Origin: Thelonectria olida
Lineage: Eukaryota > Ascomycota > Sordariomycetes > Hypocreales > Nectriaceae
Length of the DNA stretch: 64,000 nt
Direction of reading: 5' to 3'
NCBI GenBank assembly: GCA_020736575.1
Contig: JAGPYM010000028.1
Location: 124,001 to 188,000, forward strand
A program made the translations under genes and the position numbers. Below are positions 1 through 11,102 of the stretch, one piece after another; the first letter of the stretch is position 1, and the number at the start of each line of letters is the position of its first letter. The notes under the pieces were generated by a model, which worked only from the letters and a program-made list of their open reading frames with translations, searched no databases and was not told where the DNA came from.

Positions 1-1417
1 CGCGATCCCAGGCTTCGACTGGGGATTAGGTGACATATGCTGGGTGGGTCTTCGTGAGGCAACGGGAGTTTGCCATCGTTGTCCATGGTTCTTGGAGGAG
101 CACGATATCGTATCGTTCAGAGTCTGCCAATGCAGAGTATTGTTGTGATCGCGTTGGTGCAGCGGGTCTCGGGTAGGAGGATCTGAGTAAGCTTAGAGTC
201 GATTAGAGTGGTGATAGTATTTGAAGGGCGCATATGGCCGTTTGACAGTAGGCGCCTCGCCGTAGTTGGCGTTAGCTTATCGCAAGAGGCCTACTCATCC
301 CATTGAACCCCGAGAAGCTGAGAATGGAGATCGAGCCAATATATAGGGGGGACGAAGAGTCTTTCACCGGCGTGGTTGCGGAGCAGACCGTAAAGAGAGT
401 TCTTGGCCGGATGCTGTCGCTGCTGCTTTGGAGGAGAAACGGGCGCTTGTGAGGCCACAGGTGTTGAGTCGGGCGAAGAGTCGGAGGACACTCCGCCACT
501 ACCGAATGAGCAGGGCGTGGCCATTTCGACCAAGTTGCGCACTGCTTGACAAATCTGATGTTGCTAGAGAAGAGGCTGTTCGATAGCAAGGAATTAGCAA
601 GCCGAGTCGTAGGGGAACGCATAGAAAGACGAACACGCAGTAGCTGAGGAGATGTGAACAAGACCGAAATCGAAATCCGCGCTTACGTACATTGAATTGA
701 GGAATGACTTATCGTATGGAGAATCGCGTCCCTGTCTCTGACTTGAGATTGAATTGTTTTCTAATGTTCGTCCTGGTTTGTTCCGCCCGTCTCTACCACA
801 ATCGAGGATAAAGATGGGTGATGACAACACACAGAATGAGGCCCTCTCTTGGCGGAGGGAAGGAAAAAACTGCCAGAGTTAGTGGCTAATCTGTGTGGCT
901 GAAACCCAACTCGATATGGGCGCCCCTTTTTAAGACAATCTTTCAGATTTGAGGCAGGTGCAAAAGCGCGGGTCAGGGTCTTGCGACAGATCATTCACCC
1001 GACCTTCGCGGGCGCTGCTCGTTCATCTGCTCAGTTATTTTCTTGCGCAGTTGTTTCAGGTCTTCCGCTTCCTGTCCTGGCATGTGTCTAAGCTGTTCAG
1101 CCGTCCGTTTGTGCATGCAGAAGAAGGCTGCCACTGCGGCACAACGGCCATTATTTGATCAGTAGGAGGTCAGGCTGAGACGTCCAAGTTAGCAGCCTAA
1201 ATCAACTACATCAAGCCTTTACTGTACAGTTTGGGACAATCGCTCTTGATTCATACGGTGATTGGCGTCCGTTCTTAGTTTACTGGTGGCTTTCACTTAT
1301 CGCACTGGACATTCAGCCCGTTGTGGCCTTCATGCATTTATAAATAACCTGACAAGCTCTATTGACCGCTTCTTTATCTGGCTTCTGATATGTATATCTT
1401 GCCTCTCGTAACTAGAA
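1..1417. other. Left-edge region without a resolved gene
   Basis: No complete gene is visible. On the minus strand several open stretches (about 994 to 291) are separated by stops and could be exons of a damaged or unmodelled gene. One GTACGT donor lies near 690. The last stretch, ending at 291, is rich in Ser, Pro and Gln. I recognise no domain in any of it, so it is left as an unresolved region. Confidence 0.3.
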
Positions 1418-1849
1418 ATGACAAGCGAGCCATCCGAGTCACCCTTTGTCCTCATACCAGCTGGAAAACCATGCATTATGTGGCCAGTAAGCGATTGGGT
1501 CTTCGACGAAACTACACGGGTGTTCCTTTTCACAGTACCTTTCGACCCCCTAAATCCAATCCCATACCTTGCTGTTCTGTTAAATCCTAGTTACCAATTC
1601 CAAAATGACCAAGGAGCCACCGTTCATGCCCTCCCAGTAAAGGGGACACGGAGGGGCCGCGACGAGTGTTTTTTGGGGACCCTATTGCCTGAAAAGATAA
1701 ACTCTTTTATTCAAATAGGCCCGATAGATTTCGAGGCCGACCGTTTAAGAGTTCACATTGCTGTAAGAACTAGATCTGAAGTGGACTCATACATTGAAGA
1801 ACGACGAGCTGGGAGAGTCTGGACTGGACCCTTCGTCGAGTTGAATTGA
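1418..1849 (+). CDS. Small hypothetical protein, 143 aa
   Basis: An uninterrupted 143-codon frame starts at an ATG with A at -3 and ends in TGA. Its composition is protein-like: mixed hydrophobic and charged residues, an acidic C-terminal half, no low complexity. There is no signal peptide, no membrane segment and no motif I recognise. The opposite strand is partly open but its product looks unlike a protein. About 1 kb without a gene follows. It could be a real single-exon lineage-specific gene or a chance ORF; the composition favours the former, weakly. Confidence 0.45.
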   Translation: MTSEPSESPFVLIPAGKPCIMWPVSDWVFDETTRVFLFTVPFDPLNPIPYLAVLLNPSYQFQNDQGATVHALPVKGTRRGRDECFLGTLLPEKINSFIQIGPIDFEADRLRVHIAVRTRSEVDSYIEERRAGRVWTGPFVELN

Positions 1850-2837
1850 CTAGATGGTCGGACCGATGCGTCTTCCCATGGCAAACCCTACCACACTCCC
1901 CTAGGGTCCCAGTCCATTACTAAAACGCATATTCTAAGCTTGTGATTCAAAGGCAATCGCTTTAAGCTTTCTTCATTTGCCATATATCTCTAGATATAGA
2001 CCATGCTATGTAGTAGTCGCGCCCTAGGCGCGTCCTTTTCGGCCAAAATCCACAATACTCCATTCTATTCCCTTATCGTCTACCCTCCCCGACTTTGGTT
2101 TTGCTTCACTCATGGTCCCCAGTTGTACAGTACCTCTATGAGTTGTAAGTCGACGCGTCGTGCTAGTAGGTAACTTTCATCCATGCTTTAACTATCATTC
2201 CACCGCTGCCATTCTGCTATTTCTATCATTCTTGCCTATTTCAGGTGGCGTGATCTTTTCTAATGTCTCCTCTATTATCATATCTTTACATCAATATTCT
2301 AATCTGGTTTTATAGACTAAATAAACGTAATATCTGATAGAAATTCGGACGATAGAATAGATGCGACTCTTTTTTACAAGTAGAGATGCCAAACCCCGTC
2401 CCTTTCTCCCACCTCTATTCCGTCTGAAGCCGTCTATCGTGTCCTCTAACCTCTCCCGGACGCTGCGCCGCTTTCTGATCCAACGTGCGAGCTACAGCAT
2501 CCGTAGACATTGAACTGTCGGACATTACGTGTATTCGGTCCATTGATTTAGATTAGCGTATTCATATTGTTTTGTTTTTACGTTCAACTTCAACTCCTAA
2601 AGGATCTACTGTTTCTGTACGCAATCCTGAGATCCCTGCCCCGCATGTGACACTCCAGCATATGCTTTCTGTTCAACACGAACAGATAGCTTCAGAACAT
2701 GATCTATCTCGCTGATGGGGAATCTAAGCGCCTCCGCGAAAAGCCGTCCCCAAAAAAAACGGTCCAGCACCATACCCCAGCATTTATCCCCCTCGGCAGC
2801 TGCGCCCATCGACTGCGGGCATCCCAAATAGCCCGCC
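1850..2837. other. Intergenic, AT-richer, no gene seen
   Basis: Roughly 1 kb of AT-rich sequence between the small ORF and the 3' end of the transporter gene. Short ORFs at 2606-2985 overlap the transporter terminus in other frames and are shadows. Nothing supportable is seen. Confidence 0.5.
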
Positions 2838-4226
2838 TTAGTGCTTTGAGCGAAGCTCCGCTGATGAAGACCACAGGCCTGCCGCGTTGAGAAACAGCGC
2901 GCTGAATATCAAGCAAACGTTGAGCGCGGTCAGGCAAACCTGTCGCCAGGTGGCGAACTTGGTACTCCAGCTCATATGAAGCCAAAAGATGGCGCTAAGT
3001 CCAAATGTGAACCAGGAGATGGTCACGGCGGAGGTCATCGAAAGGATGGAATCGAAGTCAGGGATCGCAACCGAAAGGCCAAAGGTTGCAATCCAGAACA
3101 GCGTAACAAGGCCCAGCCAGATGGACCACGACCTGGTGGTGTGGGTTGCCATCTCGTGCTGGATGCTGAAGCGCCGCATCACCTTGAGATATACATATTT
3201 GATGCCCGTCTGGCCGAAAGCGAGACCTTTCGACAGAACGGAAGGGATGACGAGGCCGTAGGCGATATGAGCTGATCGGGGAGAAGCTGAGCCGAGGGCT
3301 GGCGACGTCGTGTACTCACAGGCGAGGCAGTAGACGCATACAGCAACGATCGAATAGAAGGCCATTGAGGTGACTTCGAGCCAAAGCAGTGCAGCTTTAA
3401 AGTCCCTTTTCGGATTCCTCATCTCTGCCATGTAGCTGGGAAAACTTACATTTCCAGAGAACGCATAGCAGATCTTGAGACAAGCATTCAACCCGTCTCG
3501 GAAGGACGGCGCCGCAAACCAAACCGGTTGCCGCCTCCATTCGGCCGGGGCATCCGCGGGCCTCTGCGTCCCCAAGCTTACCATAACGACAACAGTAGCC
3601 GTGAGGATGCTGAGGCAGGAAGCGATGCCGCTGCGGGAAACGAACCTCGCCGTGCGAGGAATACACAAGACCCAACAGCAGATGCAGCCAAGAGCGATGA
3701 AGACCACCGAACTAAGAGCCTCGCTGCTCAGGAGCTTCAGGGCCACGGAGAACGTCACCACTGCCGATGCCGCCGTCATGATCACCAGAAGGATCATGCC
3801 GCAGGCGACCACGCACTCAAAGCCTCGACCGCCTACAACACGAGCCATGTCGGCTACGTTGAGCACGTGTGGATGGCGGTCGTAGAACAGCTTGAGCTCG
3901 AAGGCAGTGTACCAGGAAAGACCACCCAGCCCGACAATGGCCAGAGTCCCCGGGAAGAGGCCCAGCGTTTTCAACACGCTGGGGAGAGACAAAACGCCGA
4001 GACCGACCTGGTTCGTGAGGAGCAGCGAGACGGTCTCCCGAAGGCCCATTGTCCGGAAGCCTTGATCCAGGTCGGCGCCGGCACCGTCAGCCCGATTCGA
4101 GAGCTGTTGGCTGATGCCTTGCCCATGGTCTGTGGTCTGAACGTCGACGCTCTCGTCGCTCGTTGAAATGCTCTCTGGCGGAACCGAGCGTGTAGACACC
4201 TTGATCTCCTTTTCTCGGGGAGCCAT
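2838..4226 (-). CDS. Amino acid transporter, AAAP (transmembrane amino-acid transporter) family
   Basis: A single 462-codon exon. A hydrophilic N-terminus of about 60 residues is followed by roughly eleven hydrophobic segments. The first carries the family-typical pattern TNQVGLGVLSLPSVLKTLG (about residues 70-90), the entry helix of AAAP/Aa_trans permeases. Further support is the YAFSGNVSFPSYMAEMRNP segment in the middle of the protein, which matches the conserved fungal F-x-GH/NVaFP-x-yMaEMrdP region. The family imports neutral amino acids through the plasma or vacuolar membrane by proton coupling; the substrate cannot be read here. Length fits the family (about 440-480). The start at 4226 is the first ATG of the frame. 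It stands alone, with a long AT-rich region upstream. Confidence 0.88.
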   Translation of the reverse strand: MAPREKEIKVSTRSVPPESISTSDESVDVQTTDHGQGISQQLSNRADGAGADLDQGFRTMGLRETVSLLLTNQVGLGVLSLPSVLKTLGLFPGTLAIVGLGGLSWYTAFELKLFYDRHPHVLNVADMARVVGGRGFECVVACGMILLVIMTAASAVVTFSVALKLLSSEALSSVVFIALGCICCWVLCIPRTARFVSRSGIASCLSILTATVVVMVSLGTQRPADAPAEWRRQPVWFAAPSFRDGLNACLKICYAFSGNVSFPSYMAEMRNPKRDFKAALLWLEVTSMAFYSIVAVCVYCLACEYTTSPALGSASPRSAHIAYGLVIPSVLSKGLAFGQTGIKYVYLKVMRRFSIQHEMATHTTRSWSIWLGLVTLFWIATFGLSVAIPDFDSILSMTSAVTISWFTFGLSAIFWLHMSWSTKFATWRQVCLTALNVCLIFSALFLNAAGLWSSSAELRSKH

Positions 4227-6232
4227 TTTCGCAGTTCCGGGGGGGTTTGGTCGGGGTTGAGGGTCGTTCCGCTCAGCAGCGTGTCAAGGTTGCGTCAGCC
4301 CCCGTGTTATGTGCTCTCACGCAGACGTAAAGCAGGGAGCCCGGGCAGGGTGGAATAGGTGTAGGTGAGAGCGAGTTGGTCAATGTGACGCTGCTTTGGT
4401 CTCTACCTTTTATGTCGCCGAGTCTACTGCGGTATTTGTCTGTCAGCACCATCGCGCAGCCTACGGCGTTTTCTGGATCGGGGAATCAAAGTCTTCAGAA
4501 GGACGCTTTCAGGACCAAGCAGGCTCTTCTCAAGCACCTATTTTGCTCTGCGATCTTGTGCACTCTCCCGAGTAGAAGGTCCATCCGACTTAAATCGCTA
4601 GTTATCTGCTATATGGTTTAATATGAGGTAGCTAGCTGTGGGATATGTTTGGAGGCTTGAATTACTCCCTTCTATATCCAAGACGGCTTGCTAATTGCTA
4701 AGGCTCACCGGATGATATTCATGGCTGATGAAAGGGTTGACTATATGTAGCCTAGATTCAGATCCGGTGTATCCGCTTGATATAAAGAGTTATTACTTTA
4801 TTCTAAATATTCATATACTATCACTCCGACTCCGGCGTCGAGTTCGCAGCTCGAACGGATAGTAAGAATAGGAAAGCTACACTTATCCCCCGAGCTGTTT
4901 TGCATGAATCGGCTCCACTTGTCGAATGACAGCAATGTCGTGCTCAAGACTTGTTATAAATGGTCGAATGATTTTGATAAAAAAAAAAAAGAAACAAAAA
5001 AAAAAGGAAAGGAAAGGAAATGAAAGCCGGAAAAGGACATTCGCTAGAGCCAAATAGAGGCGTCAACACCACGGCCTCGTATTAGAAGGAAGGGTAGAGA
5101 TTTCACGCTGAAGCGAGCACCTCGAAGAGGAAAACTTCCGAGGAATAGTCCGCTCATCATGTCCTAATCAAGCTGAACTGTAAGCATAGACGAAATACAA
5201 AATGCTAGGCCAGGTCAACCGTGTAATCACGGAACCGTGTTTCACACAAATAATGGACCATCAGCCAGGCGGAGATTGGCTATGGATGGCAACTCCCAGG
5301 AAACAATTTGGCAAGCGAATGAAACGTCATTCGACTGGACGCTGCTTCAACGTAGCTCGCGGGCGCGTCGGTGCAGTGAATCGATTTCCTAGTGCAGTAC
5401 TAATGCCTGCGTGTTCTCAGAGAGCAGATCGGCGAGCCCGGTTACGGTTTTGTCTATGTCTTCAGATTCTAGGCTTGATTTTGCTTGGCGAGTATCCCAG
5501 TGTCGCCGCAGCTGCACTGTTGGCGTGCGATGAGGATTCCTTGCTGAGCACCTTTCTGAACGACGAGTGGTTACAGCCTAGTTCGTTCGATTACGTCCAA
5601 GCTCACCACATCATTGCCTTATTTCGTAGCCTGCTCAGAGAGTGCATGGGGGAGCCCGACCCTATCCAGTGTCAATATGACTTGAAGTCTCTCCCCGGGA
5701 AAACCAGGTGATATTTGGTGCAATCGTCGTTGTCGAGGGCGATGGCCTCATTGAAGAGGCTGGTCCGGAGGGCATGAATCAAGCAATTAGCACATCGAGT
5801 TTGCTCAATGGAGACGATTTGTCGCTCGACGATGCTGCGCGGCTGGTGGACATATGTCGATATGTATTAAGGTGTGATTGGGTCTATCTCGATGACTGAA
5901 CTACTGTCTTATGACTAAAAAGGCGTTCCTCCAGTATTTCGCATTTGCTATTGAATTATGTGCTTTATCTAACCGTACAAGATGCTACCTACTTCAAAAA
6001 TTAAAATGTATGAGTGCTTTTCAATCGAAGCTCTTCGGGAGAAAAATCAGACTCAGGCTTCATGCATCAGATATGCCGGAAAATTACAAATTTTTCAGAA
6101 TTTGGCACTCTCTCTTGTCTATAGGGAGGCTCACTCCTGACGAACACGGGCTGAGTGGTGGTGAAAGGGGACGGCCTTTCCGACCCATCTTGCTCACAGC
6201 TAAAACAGGCTCTTAGCTCAACGTACCAACTC
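4227..6232. other. Intergenic with A-rich tract and unresolved open frames
   Basis: About 2 kb with no gene I can support. An A/G-rich simple repeat lies at 4976-5022. A plus-strand frame 5202-5711 (169 codons) followed by 5708-5899 is open. Its later part has protein-like composition, but there is no recognisable domain and the two frames would have to be joined by an intron starting near the GTGATA at 5709. It is best treated as a possible gene remnant. Confidence 0.35.
4976..5022. repeat. A-rich simple repeat (A/GAAA)
   Basis: Runs of A interrupted by G and C, ending in repeats of GGAAA. It is a simple-sequence tract in the intergenic region upstream of the transporter gene, with no sign of coding. 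Confidence 0.8.
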
Positions 6233-7046
6233 TCATTTCGACGGAGTTACGAACCCTTGGCTTTTGTCTTCATCCATGGGTGTTGTAGCACCAATAAGAG
6301 AGAATCCACTACTGGATTTGGCGGCTTGGTTTGTTGATCCTGATGACAGATTGCTTCCGAAGCCGGTATTTGTAGCCTTTAGTTCTCCAAAAGCTGCCCC
6401 AAAAGCTGATTGCGAAGTGCCGGAAGAACTACTAGATGGTTTAGAGGGAGCAGTGTTAAAGCTGGATGGTCCCCCTTTATTGGACGTTGTCGACTTGGTG
6501 CTTCCAAATACACCGAAAATACTAGTAGTAGCATTCTGCTAGGGTCGATATCCCATTTCTACTGAATGCTGGGCTCACATTCACTGCAACGGGTGACTTT
6601 GGGGTGACCGTGGCGGCTTCTGTTGGACTTGCGCTAGTAGTCAATAAACTGGTAATGCTATGTGTTGTAGTTGGCTGCTCTTGAATCGGTCCTGGAGAAG
6701 ATGCCCGTCTCAAAACTATCGCCTTTGAGGGCGATGCTGTACCGAGCCAGTCAGCGCCTTCATTGAACAACATTCCACAAAGACTCACCCGGACTGGAAT
6801 AGCTTGTAGTAGGTATCGGCGAGATCTTTGCCTTTGATGACGGTAACGCTGTTCCTCGAGTCTCAGCCTCATCACACATCTTTGAACGTACCACGGACCT
6901 GTCACTGTCCTTGGTCGACAGCGCCGGCATTGAGCCAGGCCATCACGAAACATACCAATCTCTTTGTTCAGTGTCTTTCTTCGAGAAGTCGTATCAATGG
7001 ATTCGGCTGCTAGCTCTCGTAGTCTTTCCTCACTCATGCAATTCAC
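6233..7046 (-). pseudogene. FG-repeat (nucleoporin-like) fragment, poorly resolved
   Basis: On the minus strand, 6538-6233 encodes a Ser/Thr/Asn-rich segment with spaced phenylalanine-glycine pairs (SIFGVFGSTKS, SAFGAAFGEL, NTGFGSN) that ends in a stop. This is the style of nucleoporin FG regions. It begins right after a CCCTAG acceptor. Upstream (7046-6540) lies a charged helical stretch (RELAAESIDTTSRRKTLNKE) and a Pro/Thr-rich stretch. These can only be joined to the FG part through introns, for example GTGAGT near 6793 to TACAG, and one intermediate frame holds a stop. I cannot build a clean model, so a broken or multi-exon gene is equally possible. Identification rests on composition only. 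Confidence 0.35.
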
Positions 7047-7396
7047 CTAAGTGGGAGTAAGAATATCGAAGTTTGGTAATCTCAGCCTGCAAGGTCTTGA
7101 TTCTCGTTCCTGACGGATTGTCACACGCAGGCTAAAGCAACAGTCTATGATAGAATGGCGCCCACTCCTCCTCTCTTGGCCGACAGCATCATGTTTGTCG
7201 TAGCCATGTCTATTTCACATGATACATCACTAGTACCACGGGTAGGCAACCCATTGCCAAAGCCACGAGGTTTGTCCTCACCTAATCTGTATTAATTGTC
7301 AGGCTCGCCAATATGTAGAGTCTGAGCGGGTCGTCGAAGGTACTTTGGAGAGTGTTCGCTTCGTTCATTTAGTAGGCATAGAAGCCCTCAGGATTA

Positions 7397-8884
7397 TCAT
7401 CCGTCCTCAGGTCCATAGCCCACCAGGATGTTCTCTCGAAACCACGGTAGGTAGGTGTCCCTTCCCCACGCCGCAAGCTCCCGCAGCCCAGCAATCACCT
7501 GGTATGTCTCCAGGATGCGATGGGTGCTGCCAAACTGCTGTTCCACCCACAGCACGGTCTTGAGGTGTTCACGCGTCGACAGCACCAGCATCCACTTGTG
7601 CCCTTGGACGATGACGCCGGGGAGGAAGCCGAGCCGGGCTAGAGCCTCGTCTACCTGTCGTTCTTGCTCTTGCTGCTGCTGCAAATTCTGTGCCGCAGAT
7701 GGTGTTGATTCGTCGGGCGTTGACTGCGCCTGCCGCGCCTGCAAGGATAGGAGAACGGCGGGGCGGAGAAAAGACCACTTTGCGGCGTGCCAGATGCCCA
7801 TCTGCAGCTGCGCCGTATCGAGATCCTTGCCCGACTTCTTGGTTTCGATGCTCAGGACGATGGGAGACAATTGCAGCGGCGCAAAGTCAGTGTGGTTAAC
7901 AGAAGATGTTGGTGTCTGGCGGCAGAGGGCTTGTTGAGCCTCCATAGCATCAGCATCATCACAAAGGTCGGCGTAGAGGCACATGTCGACCATCTTTGCT
8001 TGGATGGATCGCGGGAGGTATCTAGGGTGCGGACGGGCAGAGGTGCTAGACGACCGTTATTCGGGACACGGGCAGGCCATCAGCGGAGGCGCATTGCGTT
8101 GCGTCCAACACTCACCAGGTTGTAAAGTTGAGGGGCCCGGCTTCGTCTGTCGTTGAGTCTTGAAGAATGGATTCCAGTAGGCGAAAGTGCACTTCCGTAT
8201 TCCAGGCGGCCTCTTCGTGGCCGAATTCATGGCACTTCTTGGCCCGCTTGTGAACCACGGCCACAACTTCCGGCGACGGTATCCGACCCGGCAGCGCATC
8301 AACTTCGCCAGCCGCCTTGAATGATAAAGTCCACTCGCGGGGATCGATGGCATCATCCTGCAGTATCCGCTGCCGCTCGTCGTGGGGAGGATGGCGAGGC
8401 CACGGCCGATCTGTCGCAGATTGTTGAGAAGATTGGCCGCTTCCTCCTTGGGCGCTGCATCGAGCGTGCGAAACTCAATGCCTGATTCTTGGATGCGCAA
8501 GTTCATGAATTGTTTCTTGGGGGATCCGGAACGAGAGGACGAGGCGCTTGCGCTTGAGGCGGACAACGAGCCTGACGCTGACGCTGAACTACGCCGGGTA
8601 CGGAGCGGAGGGCGTGGCGTCTGGTTTGGGTCGGTCGCGGAGGTGCCTGTAGCGTCAGCGATTCGCTGTCGCTTTCGTGTCGGCGTTAGATCTGTCTCCT
8701 TCTCCATCTCCGACAGCGATATCGGGGGACTCGGCTGTTGATGTTGGGCTTTGCGCTTGTTAGGGCGCGATGATGAGGGCGATGACGGCGGTGGGAGGGG
8801 GGGGCAATCGTCGTCGGCTGCTGGCAGGGCTTCTGGCAGGGCTTGAAGCCAGCACAAGATGCTCTGGCTCTCGCCGTCAGACAT
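7397..8884 (-). pseudogene. PD-(D/E)XK nuclease-like fungal protein, frameshifted
   Basis: The start at 8884 opens a frame with a Pro/Ser-rich N-terminus and a basic, nuclear-type segment (TRKRQRIAD). After about 165 codons the homologous reading moves to another frame near 8385: the first frame reads GLAILPTTS, the second continues DERQRILQDDAIDPREW. This implies a 1-base indel. A 70-bp intron (8115-8046, GTGAGT...CTAG) then joins LNFTT to CTSARPHPRYLP and the frame runs to a stop at 7397. The C-terminal part has the nuclease-fold signature LSIETKKSGK (ExK) after VDMCLYADL, as in the fungal PDDEXK_12-type family. Function is unknown and most members are uncharacterised. The indel may be real inactivation or a sequence error. 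Confidence 0.7.
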
Positions 8885-11102
8885 GGCGGCGCATCATTGC
8901 GGGTTGAATCAATCAGTGCATGCGATGTTGTTGCTGTGTTGTTTGCAGTTTCATAGAAAAATTTGGAAAAGGTGGGGGTGAACCTCATTGGCACGGCAAC
9001 ATAGTATTTGGCCTACGCCACAGCCAGCGCCCAGGCGCCACAGCTCAACAGCTTCGTAAACAGCCCGCCCAATTGGGGAGACTGATGGTGTCAAGTGTCA
9101 AACACGGGGTACGTGTTTTGAACAAAGTGGAGCAAAATCTGGTGATCTTATTGATAGATGACTTGATGATGTCTTGTCTTGATTATTCGTCTTATTGAGG
9201 CCGTTTTGTGCGTAGAATGGCGGGGTGGTTTCCAGCTACACCTTCCCTTCAGCATATTGCATCCTATTATGCATAAACCGTATAGATCCACTCCGGTTGT
9301 GCCATCCGTTCACGCTTTTGAGCATCGAACAGTTGGATACGCGATGCGGGGTGGATTAGATGGATTGTGGAACGGAAACTGATGATCTTGTTGATTGAAG
9401 CCTTGATGATGCCTTGTCTCGCTTGCTTGTTCCTTCGTGCGGGGGCGTCAGGTCCTTCTACACGCATCCGGATCGGCCCGTCACATCGACAGGTTTGCAA
9501 CGTGTCAGATAGTAGGGTAAATTGTGTGTATTGCTTGATTTCTGTGCTCTCCCTTGCTGCTTGACATTTTAGAGCCAGCTTCGTATGCCATTATGTAGTA
9601 AAAAAGGCTGCGGTTTGAGCTCTTATGCCTAGTAATTCGACTCCGCTTCGCGTGGTTATCGGCTTAGTGGTGCTACCAGTGCCAATAATTAAGCTTGGCA
9701 GCATTTTTCTATAAATTGCACTGTGTTTAGTCATTTTGTCGCATTTGGTTGAGGTGTCCACCTCTACCTCTAGTCTCGTCTCGTGTTTACTTGTGTTTTC
9801 TTATGAGGACCAAAATCAGGATCCCGTGACCCAAGATTCAAGCCGTTTTGTCAAAGTCCTGTCCAGGCCCCAAGTTTTGGTCGAGAATTGTGGCAGTTTT
9901 GATGGCGTGGAACTCCTGTACCCCACCTAGACACCCAAAGTGTAGGGTAATGGATTGGCGCCGCCTTCCCCAGCTGGTTGCGCTAATGACAGATAGATTG
10001 TTTGTTCGCCCGCGTGGTCGAGACGCGTCGCACCTGACTCAGAACCCAAGTGAGTAAGAGAGATCTATTCAACGCCAAGGGAGCGCAAGGCGCCCAGCCT
10101 ACGCATAGCTCTGTGGGAGGCAGTGGGACGAAATCATCTTGGAGGTCATTGTCTACGGCGGCACGTGTTGTTCTTACTATCATTATAGTGATTATTGCTA
10201 TCCTGATAGTCTTATTCTGTTATTATGCTCTTCGAGGTTGGCCTAACAGTGAGACAAGGCATTGATGTAGCCACTGATTGTTCTTCTAGAGCGACGCCAT
10301 GAGGCTGTGGAAGGCGATATTATCCGTTGGGATATAGTGATGCGAAATGTCTTACATGTAGCCTTCTTCTTTCGAGTTTTTGTCCCGCCCTACAAGAAGC
10401 GAAAGCAGCCAAAAGCCGAACAAACTTTGACTTAAATGATGAACGCACTTTCTCATCGTGGGAGAGAGTTGTATATATGTGAAGTAAAGCTGCCGTTGGC
10501 GTTGAATGTGAGCAAAGGAGCAGAACAACTCCCAAATACACTGGTGGTTGCTCTTTAATTTCGGGTCCAAGTGCCTGTGCATTGTATATACATTGTTTCC
10601 GAGTGGGTATGTTCTGCCGGTATCGTTTCCAGCCTGGCGATATTGGCTACGCCTGTGCCAGCACGACAGCGATGAAGCTTCAAGCGTAGATTGTACTAGC
10701 CCCGAGTTGACGCGAGTGCGGGCATGCCAACATCTGCCAAGGTCCGTACAAATCATTCATCTGAAGGGCGACTTCAGCCTGAGTCCAAAATGGCAAGTTC
10801 AAAGACCTGGTCCTTGTCGGCCAACCAAGGTCCAATTTGGACACCAGACTACCTTTTGCCCCACGACAGGCAAAACCGTCTCATCTGCTACTTGTCCCGG
10901 TAAGGCTTCCTGTTTCATCACTCTTGCGATTCATGGATCATATGAAGATGTCTGATTCTGGACGGAACTCATTTTGCAAAAGGTCAATACTAGTTATAAA
11001 ACGATCCCACATCTAGAGACCAGTGTACGTAGTCTTGTCAAGCATCTCCCTATTGATATTCCCACCAGTCAGATCAGTAGCCTGCAATAACCCACCGTCG
11101 CC
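8885..11102. other. Long intergenic region upstream of the HMG-CoA reductase gene
   Basis: No supported gene in 2.2 kb. Two similar stretches of about 60 bp occur near 9135-9190 and 9380-9435 (TTGATGATG-CTTGTCT core), an imperfect direct repeat. An open frame ending at 10265 encodes a strongly hydrophobic helix (VVLTIIIVIIAILIVLFCYY) but lacks an ATG; it could be the last exon of a tiny membrane protein or chance. Confidence 0.4.

Noticed and set aside
2976..4166. Several plus-strand ORFs of 90-212 codons
   Set aside because: They are antisense shadows of the amino-acid transporter gene; their products are of biased composition without domains.
7455..8741. Plus-strand ORFs opposite the PD-(D/E)XK-like gene
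   Set aside because: Antisense shadows; Ser/Arg/Cys-rich with no recognisable features.
10050..10265. 71-codon ORF with a strong hydrophobic helix
   Set aside because: It has no ATG start and no convincing upstream exon; kept only as a remark in the intergenic entry.
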